DNA of 64,000 nucleotides, taken from the NCBI GenBank assembly GCA_000149265.1, contig CH003304.1, positions 687,772-751,771 of the forward strand, in the 5' to 3' direction. Of the stretch, positions 59,184-64,000 are shown piece by piece. Positions within the stretch are counted from its first letter, which is position 1. Each line of letters begins with the position of its first letter. Below the pieces are notes generated by a model. It made no database searches. It saw only the letters and a list, made by a program, of their open reading frames with translations, and was not told the origin of the DNA. A program made the translations under genes and the position numbers. The DNA is from Ciona savignyi. Lineage: Eukaryota > Chordata > Ascidiacea > Phlebobranchia > Cionidae.

Positions 59184-60821
59184 TTATTTTAATTTCACTA
59201 ATCCGGTACCGTGCATAAAAGGCACCCCCACCTTCAGAACAGCGGGGTGTGAATAATTGGAGCCGCTGACAATTGGCTCGCTGCAGGTGTCTTGTTTTGT
59301 GTCATTTCCGCCGTTCCAACTGGATGAGAATCGGTGTCGCTGCTGGGAGCGTTCGACCATGGACGACAGGTCAAGTCGAAGCGGGAAATGCATTTCCTTT
59401 GAGTCCCATCTCATGCACTGGTCGGTGAACATCTGTTCGCGGCAGCCTGTAATGCAGTGGGCGGGTGTGGGCGAATGTAGGCCTATGTGGGCGATTGGGG
59501 ACAATACGGGCGAATGTGATAGAATTTGGGTTGTGTATAGGTAGGCGACTGGGGTAGAATGTAGACGCATGTGGACATATGTGGACATATGAGGACGTAT
59601 TGGGACGTATGGGGACGTATTTGGACGTATGGGGACGTATTGGGGCGTATGGGGACCAATGTGGACGTATGTGGACATATGGGGACATAAGTAAACGCAT
59701 GTGGACGTATGTCGACGTATCTAAATGGATTTTAACAAATTTTGACGACTGTGGACAATCGTGGACGAATGTAAACAAGTGTGGGGTAATGTGGACAATA
59801 TTGAAAAGCCGTTGAGTATTATTCAATTTGCAATGATTGGAGCCAATGGGGTGTTAAACAAAAACGAAAAAACGTCCCTGTGATATGCAAGACATTGCAG
59901 CAGGGAAGCCATTATAGGTTTGGTTTTGGTTCAAAACCACAGGCAAACAAGTGAGTTTTGTGACAACCCCGATTCTCATTTGAAGACCCACGGTATTACG
60001 ACGACCAGTAAAGTTATAACACTGTTTTTGTACTTGCGGTTAAAGATAACGCCAATCCTATTCTAATAAATTTAAATATGAACCGAAGTTTTTTATTAGA
60101 AAAATTAAATTCACTGACCATTTGCCGGCAAGCTTTGTATGCTCAATTGTGAATGTTCTTTGCGATATTGCTTTATGTAAAGAGCAATATCAGTGTAGTG
60201 GAAGAACTTGTAATCCGCAGAAGCACTTGAATAGTATTTGTCGTGGAGATTACTTCGATCGGCCGGGGGCTTTGAGTAACAACTGGTTCTAGTCTTCGGC
60301 TTTTTATCGATCACTGTGTGCTGCTGGATAGCTTTTCCTGATTCCCAGCCACACAACAATGTTTTTCGAGGGTTCGTCGCTCGAGTGATTGGCGCTTTCG
60401 AGTTTGTCTGTCGCCTGTTACTACCGACCGGCGGTTTTCGAGTTCCAGCGTCGCCGCTCCGCCATTGCTGGTACATCTGATCCGGAGTTGTAATGTTATG
60501 CACATCGTCAAACACCTCTTCGTCTAGTTTGATCAAGTTATCGAGCAAGACTCGGTCTTTACCGACGCTAAACTTCGGTCTGGAGTCGGAAAGATCAGAA
60601 ATTATATCCGAGGCTGAACCCGGCCGAGTCCCGCTTGATTCCGAACTCTCTTCCTTTGTTGATAAACTACTGGATGTGATGTCATCTCGGGTTAAAGTTT
60701 GTACGGTTTGCGCATTCATGGAATTGGTGTGTCGTGGAACAACGTTGGCATAATTTATCTGGTGGCCTGGTAACTCTCCTAATTGAGTCGCCCTGACACC
60801 AACTACGTCGACGGTCGCCAT
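59184..60821 (-). CDS. Uncharacterised 321-residue protein, two exons
   Basis: I do not recognise the family. Exon 1 60821-60119, exon 2 59446-59184. ATG at 60821 (MATVDVVGVRATQLGELPG) is just inside an exon whose acceptor (TTATTATTTTTGCAG, ending 60835) implies a 5' UTR intron. Exon 1 has a Ser/Thr-rich stretch, a helix (SVGKDRVLLDNLIKLDEEVF), a Trp motif (QMYQQWRSGD) and a C-terminal YTDIALYIKQYRKEHSQL. The exon 1 donor is ATG|GTCAGT; exon 2 opens after CACTGCATTACAG, and both fit phase 1 (Gly codon GGC). Exon 2 encodes CREQMFTDQCMRWDSKEM, then KVGVPFMHGTGLVKLK-stop. Without splicing, exon 1 ends at TGA 60111, giving a 236-residue alternative with a nearby AATAAA on that strand (60092-60097). 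No transmembrane segment is seen. Confidence 0.6.
59455..59815. repeat. Minisatellite with 10-bp period in a minus-strand intron
   Basis: About 35 units of a 10-bp motif, best at 59591-59720 (GGGGACGTAT, TTGGACGTAT, GTGGACATAT variants), decaying towards both ends (GTGGACAATC, GTGGGCGATT). It begins right at the acceptor side of the 59446 exon on the minus strand. It creates long artificial open frames on the minus strand through a 10-residue periodic translation. Confidence 0.85.
60092..60097 (-). terminator. Polyadenylation signal for the unspliced form
   Basis: TTTATT on the + strand, AATAAA on the minus strand, 14 bp after the TGA at 60111. It would support a short mRNA form of the 60821 gene. 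Confidence 0.4.
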
Positions 60822-62215
60822 TAAAAGATATTTGCTGCAAAAATAATAAGACAATTTTTGGTTGAGAAAAGATTGGTTGACTGGAAAACCGCGAAATCCG
60901 CAGACAAAACAAACCAGCCTTGTCAGTAAGCCTGTGTCCCTGGGCGAAGCACTGGGCAGTGGCTCCCACAACCCATTGTATCGTTGGGTTAAACAAATAA
61001 TAATGTATTGCCTCTCTTATCTACGGCACACTGCATAGCTCTGGCAGCAGGACTAACCAAATATGTTGTACTTATGATGGCTCGTGTTACAACACACCCT
61101 AAATTTTCCATCTATTATAAACATCCCATAGATGATATTTCTGATATTCCTTTTGTTGAAGATGATATTCCTTTTGTTACTCTTGGCCCTGGCCCGCCAG
61201 ACTAATAATGAAATAATCTTGGCCCATAATTTAAAAAGTGTCTCAACCCCTGTTATATACTGACGACTGAAACCCGTGATTAGTAGTAGGAATAACATTA
61301 TAAACTCGGTTACCTTTAATAATGTTCACTATTACTTTGTGTAACTATTACTTCTTAATACTATGCTGTACTAGTGCCTTAACTTAAAACAATAAGTGAT
61401 AATAGAGCAATATAGACTTAAGTTTCATATCTACCCTTTTAAACCAGTTATCAAAGCTTAATTTACCGTGTGGAATTGTTTGTACTAGATACGTTTGCAT
61501 AGTGCGTGCTCAGCGTCTCTCTCTACACAAAAGGTAAGTCTTATCTCCAAAGGTTCAAGTACTATCCTTGTACCAACATTGCTCGTCCAAGTTTACACAG
61601 GAGCGCTTTCAAAGTCACTTAATTAACTGCTTTTATAAATCGTGGAATGGAAATTGAAAGCATTATTACCAGCAGCCATTGTTATATTTACAGCCAAATT
61701 CACTTTGCAATTGTAACCTTTACGTAAACTGTATTTTAAACAACGTTTTTTAAACGCTTAAACAACACACACAACAGTTCAGAAATATCGATAAGTTTTT
61801 ATTACCACTAATGTTATCAGTACAAAACCAGCATTTAAGGCTGCCGCCACCATACAACTTTTGCTGTTCAATTTATGACCAAACTTTGTTTTATCTCTGA
61901 TATATTAAAAGACCTTTATTAAATAAGGCAAGGGAAATAATGCATTATTGATCTTATAATAAAAGAGAGGTTTTGGGGTTCTGGCACTATAGTCTTTAGC
62001 GTGACGATCGACTGTATACGTTACATCTAAATCCTCTAAACGTTGCAATAACTAAGCTATACACAGAGCACTTACTGTAAGAGGTATATCTCCTTGGTTC
62101 TGACTTTTGCTTGTAACTAATTGATAGAGTGAAATTCTACACCAGAATGAACATCAGTATCTGCCTTCCTCTGACGCTTTACAACTGTGCACAACTATAT
62201 CTGCTGGGCACGAAT

Positions 62216-62440
62216 AGGGGCGACACTAAAAGAAGGAAAGGAGGGTAGTAGGGAACTGCTAGCTAAAAGTATAGAAAATAATTATAACGAATCCCTAAAC
62301 ACTAATCTCAACCACAGAACTAACCCTAACTCCAACCCCATGTTTAAAACTAACTCTATAATGCCGTAAGCTTTATTTAAATGTGCCGTTTCCCTATTTT
62401 CCTACTTCCCTCTTTCCCTCTTTTAAGTTCTACCCGCGAA
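62216..62440 (+). mobile_element. C-rich foldback MITE copy
   Basis: GCGACACTAAAAGAAGGAA start, ACTGCTAGCTAAAAGTATAG, CACTAATCTCAACCACAGAA and CTAACCCTAACTCC core, CTTCCCTCTTTCCCTCTTTT end. Confidence 0.75.
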
Positions 62441-62849
62441 TAGTGAAACGAGACGCCATCATAGCATTAGATCCCAGCGAAAAATAGCAACAAAGGAATT
62501 GTTACAAGGCGACCAGACAATACCTCCGCGTAAGAAACGTAGATGAACAATAGTTGGATGATAAACAAGATACAACTCGATTGTGGAGATCCTTGTACAC
62601 AACACACGCCAACACTGCGTAGCTATACAGATTAAACCGAATTATGAAGTGTGTTTTGGTTATAAATAGTAGGGCATGTCTTTATAGATACAGGATATCA
62701 CCGATTATTAATGATGATGCCGGTCTTAGCTCAATTTAAAGGGATGTTAGTCAATGCGAATAATTTGTTGGTACATTTAAAGTATCTAGTGTATTTTATT
62801 TATGCTTTAATGATTTAATATAGCATTTTATAAAGGTTATTAAATTTAT

Positions 62850-63030
62850 CCTCATTAATAAAAAAGTAAGGGGCGTTATCACACGGGTATCAGTCGTCCA
62901 CCGTCGGGTTACCGTAGCTGTTGCAGTATGTTGTGTATTGTGTCGTTCCTTTAATTTTGGTAAAATACATTGATCCACTGGGTTAAGGCAATGTCCGTTA
63001 ATTGTCTTGCCCAAGGACACAACCGACTTT
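62850..63030 (-). repeat. SINE family A copy, minus, shortened
   Basis: Minus strand: AGTCGGTTGTGTCCTTGGGC, AAGACAATTAACGGACATTG, GCAACAGCTACGGTAACCCG, ACGGTGGACGACTGATACC. The 3' tail is missing. Confidence 0.7.
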
Positions 63031-63094
63031 ATTACCGCTCAATTTTCTTCGAGGCTTAGTGTAATACGTCTAAACATACCGAAAGTAAAACTTG

Positions 63095-63192
63095 ATTTTA
63101 GTCGTGTTTTAACGACTGTAGTTTTGCCGTTATCCTGTTTTCCATATTTTTATCAAAGTGGCTGCCTCTTTTTATTTAAGCTAAACTAAACT
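63095..63192 (+). repeat. Short repeat family C copy
   Basis: GTCGTGTTTTAACGACTGTA start, GTTTTGCCGTTATCCTGTTT, ATTTTTATCAAAGTGGC, TAAGCTAAACTAAACTA end. Confidence 0.65.
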
Positions 63193-64000
63193 AGTTGTTA
63201 GCGAACAGTTTTTAAACTGGTAAAAAACACCAAGCAATCGGACAATATGATGGTTGATAGTCATTACAAACTGACATACCACACAGTCAAAACGTTGCCG
63301 GTTTCTTTAAACTAACTTAATATGGCCGAAAAGCGCAAAAGTTTTCGTCATTCTGTTTAATATATTCAGTCAATTTAAGCACAATCTGTAGAAACAACAG
63401 CTACACAAATAATTTAATAAAAACGGTTCCTATATGTGCAGATACCAAGAACAAAAATCTGTACAATTTTACAAACATTTTGGGCTTGTCCGCATAAGTC
63501 CGTTTATCTATATAAATCGGTTGCGTTAATTTTCCGGATTTGCTTATATGTTAGCTTGGCGGACCACCAGCCAAACGGGTGAGGAATTAAAATCAGGTGC
63601 TAGCTTGCCCTTTAACTAAGTTTGTAAGGTGAACCTTGCGTCTTCTAACGTACCTTCAACTGGCTGAATGCTTAGTGCGAACAATACATATATTGATTCT
63701 GTAAGGTTTTTATCAGCGAGCCCATCAGCGGTTTATATCAAGACTGAAAATTTATATAAAAAAAACTTGTCGCCGTTAGTAAAAAAACTAATATTTATTA
63801 TGGATCGAGGCAAGTTACTGACAAAGTCAATCAACAAAAACTCATGCCCGACTAAATGGAAAGAGAGGCTATATTCTTTATGGTAAAACATATAATCAAC
63901 CACTGCACAAAATTTCAAAAGTGGCATGTAAAAGCCCACAAAAGTTTACGCATCTAGCTCTGTTCTGCCAACAATGATTGGTACTATTTAAATAAGAAAC

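Larger units (their letters stand above)
60835..64000. other. Right end of window; no firm gene
   Basis: Holds the 5' UTR intron/upstream region of the minus-strand gene, a C-rich MITE (62216-62440), a SINE copy (62850-63030) and a family C repeat (63095-63192). A strong + strand donor (ACACAAAAG|GTAAGTCTT, 61535-61536) has no coding exon before it and could end an untranslated exon. Open frames at 61008-61298, 63007-63189 and 63668-63939 show no motif. Confidence 0.4.

Noticed and set aside
59184-59826. Long minus-strand open frames of 151-164 codons through the minisatellite
   Set aside because: The upstream parts are translation of the 10-bp repeat; only the segment below 59446 after a splice acceptor looks coding.
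61008-61298. Overlapping open frames on both strands at the right end
   Set aside because: Low complexity (GATGATATT-type repeats) and no gene context.

Overview
The window is AT-rich, intron-rich metazoan DNA. Spliced protein similarity and repeat content point to a tunicate, most likely a Ciona species: a compact chordate gene, tRNA-headed SINEs in both orientations, and many short DNA-transposon remnants. The organism call is an inference, since no ribosomal or mitochondrial marker is present.

One gene dominates. From about 1332 to 50214 on the + strand I can chain 44 exons with matching splice phases into a supervillin (svil) orthologue of roughly 2,480 residues. The first ~30 kb encode a lysine/serine-rich, mostly disordered N-terminal half, including a 1.17-kb exon, NLS-like basic clusters and repeated Trp-centred motifs. 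Exons from ~30.5 kb carry conserved supervillin segments. Exons 27-43 (37.7-49.3 kb) encode five gelsolin-like repeats, and exon 44 encodes the villin headpiece and the stop. The 5' end (start codon, promoter) was not found. Exon 1 has an apparent one-base frameshift, and the splice path around exon 15 is uncertain.

Downstream, the + strand gene converges on a minus-strand coding exon (52475-53419, unknown family). A 953-bp inverted-repeat transposon lies between them. Further right is a second minus-strand gene (59184-60821), which I reconstruct as two exons of an unrecognised 321-residue protein; its intron contains a 10-bp-period minisatellite. The rest (53.5-59 kb and 60.9-64 kb) is mostly repeats and unexplained AT-rich sequence.

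Repeats fill the introns. There is a ~295-bp tRNA-headed SINE (at least 25 copies or fragments) and a second tRNA-Leu/Ser-like SINE, one copy of which has its head amplified in tandem. A C-rich foldback MITE has about ten copies. A short family ends in a run resembling ATAAACTAAAC. Several hAT-type elements have perfect 8-bp target duplications, including a 30-bp element that is little more than its two inverted repeats. I see no CRISPR, prophage, operon or novel defence-like system. The most unusual signals are structural: the minimal hAT hairpin, the SINE-head tandem array, the intronic partial exon duplication, and the opposite-strand open frame at 53.2-53.5 kb.
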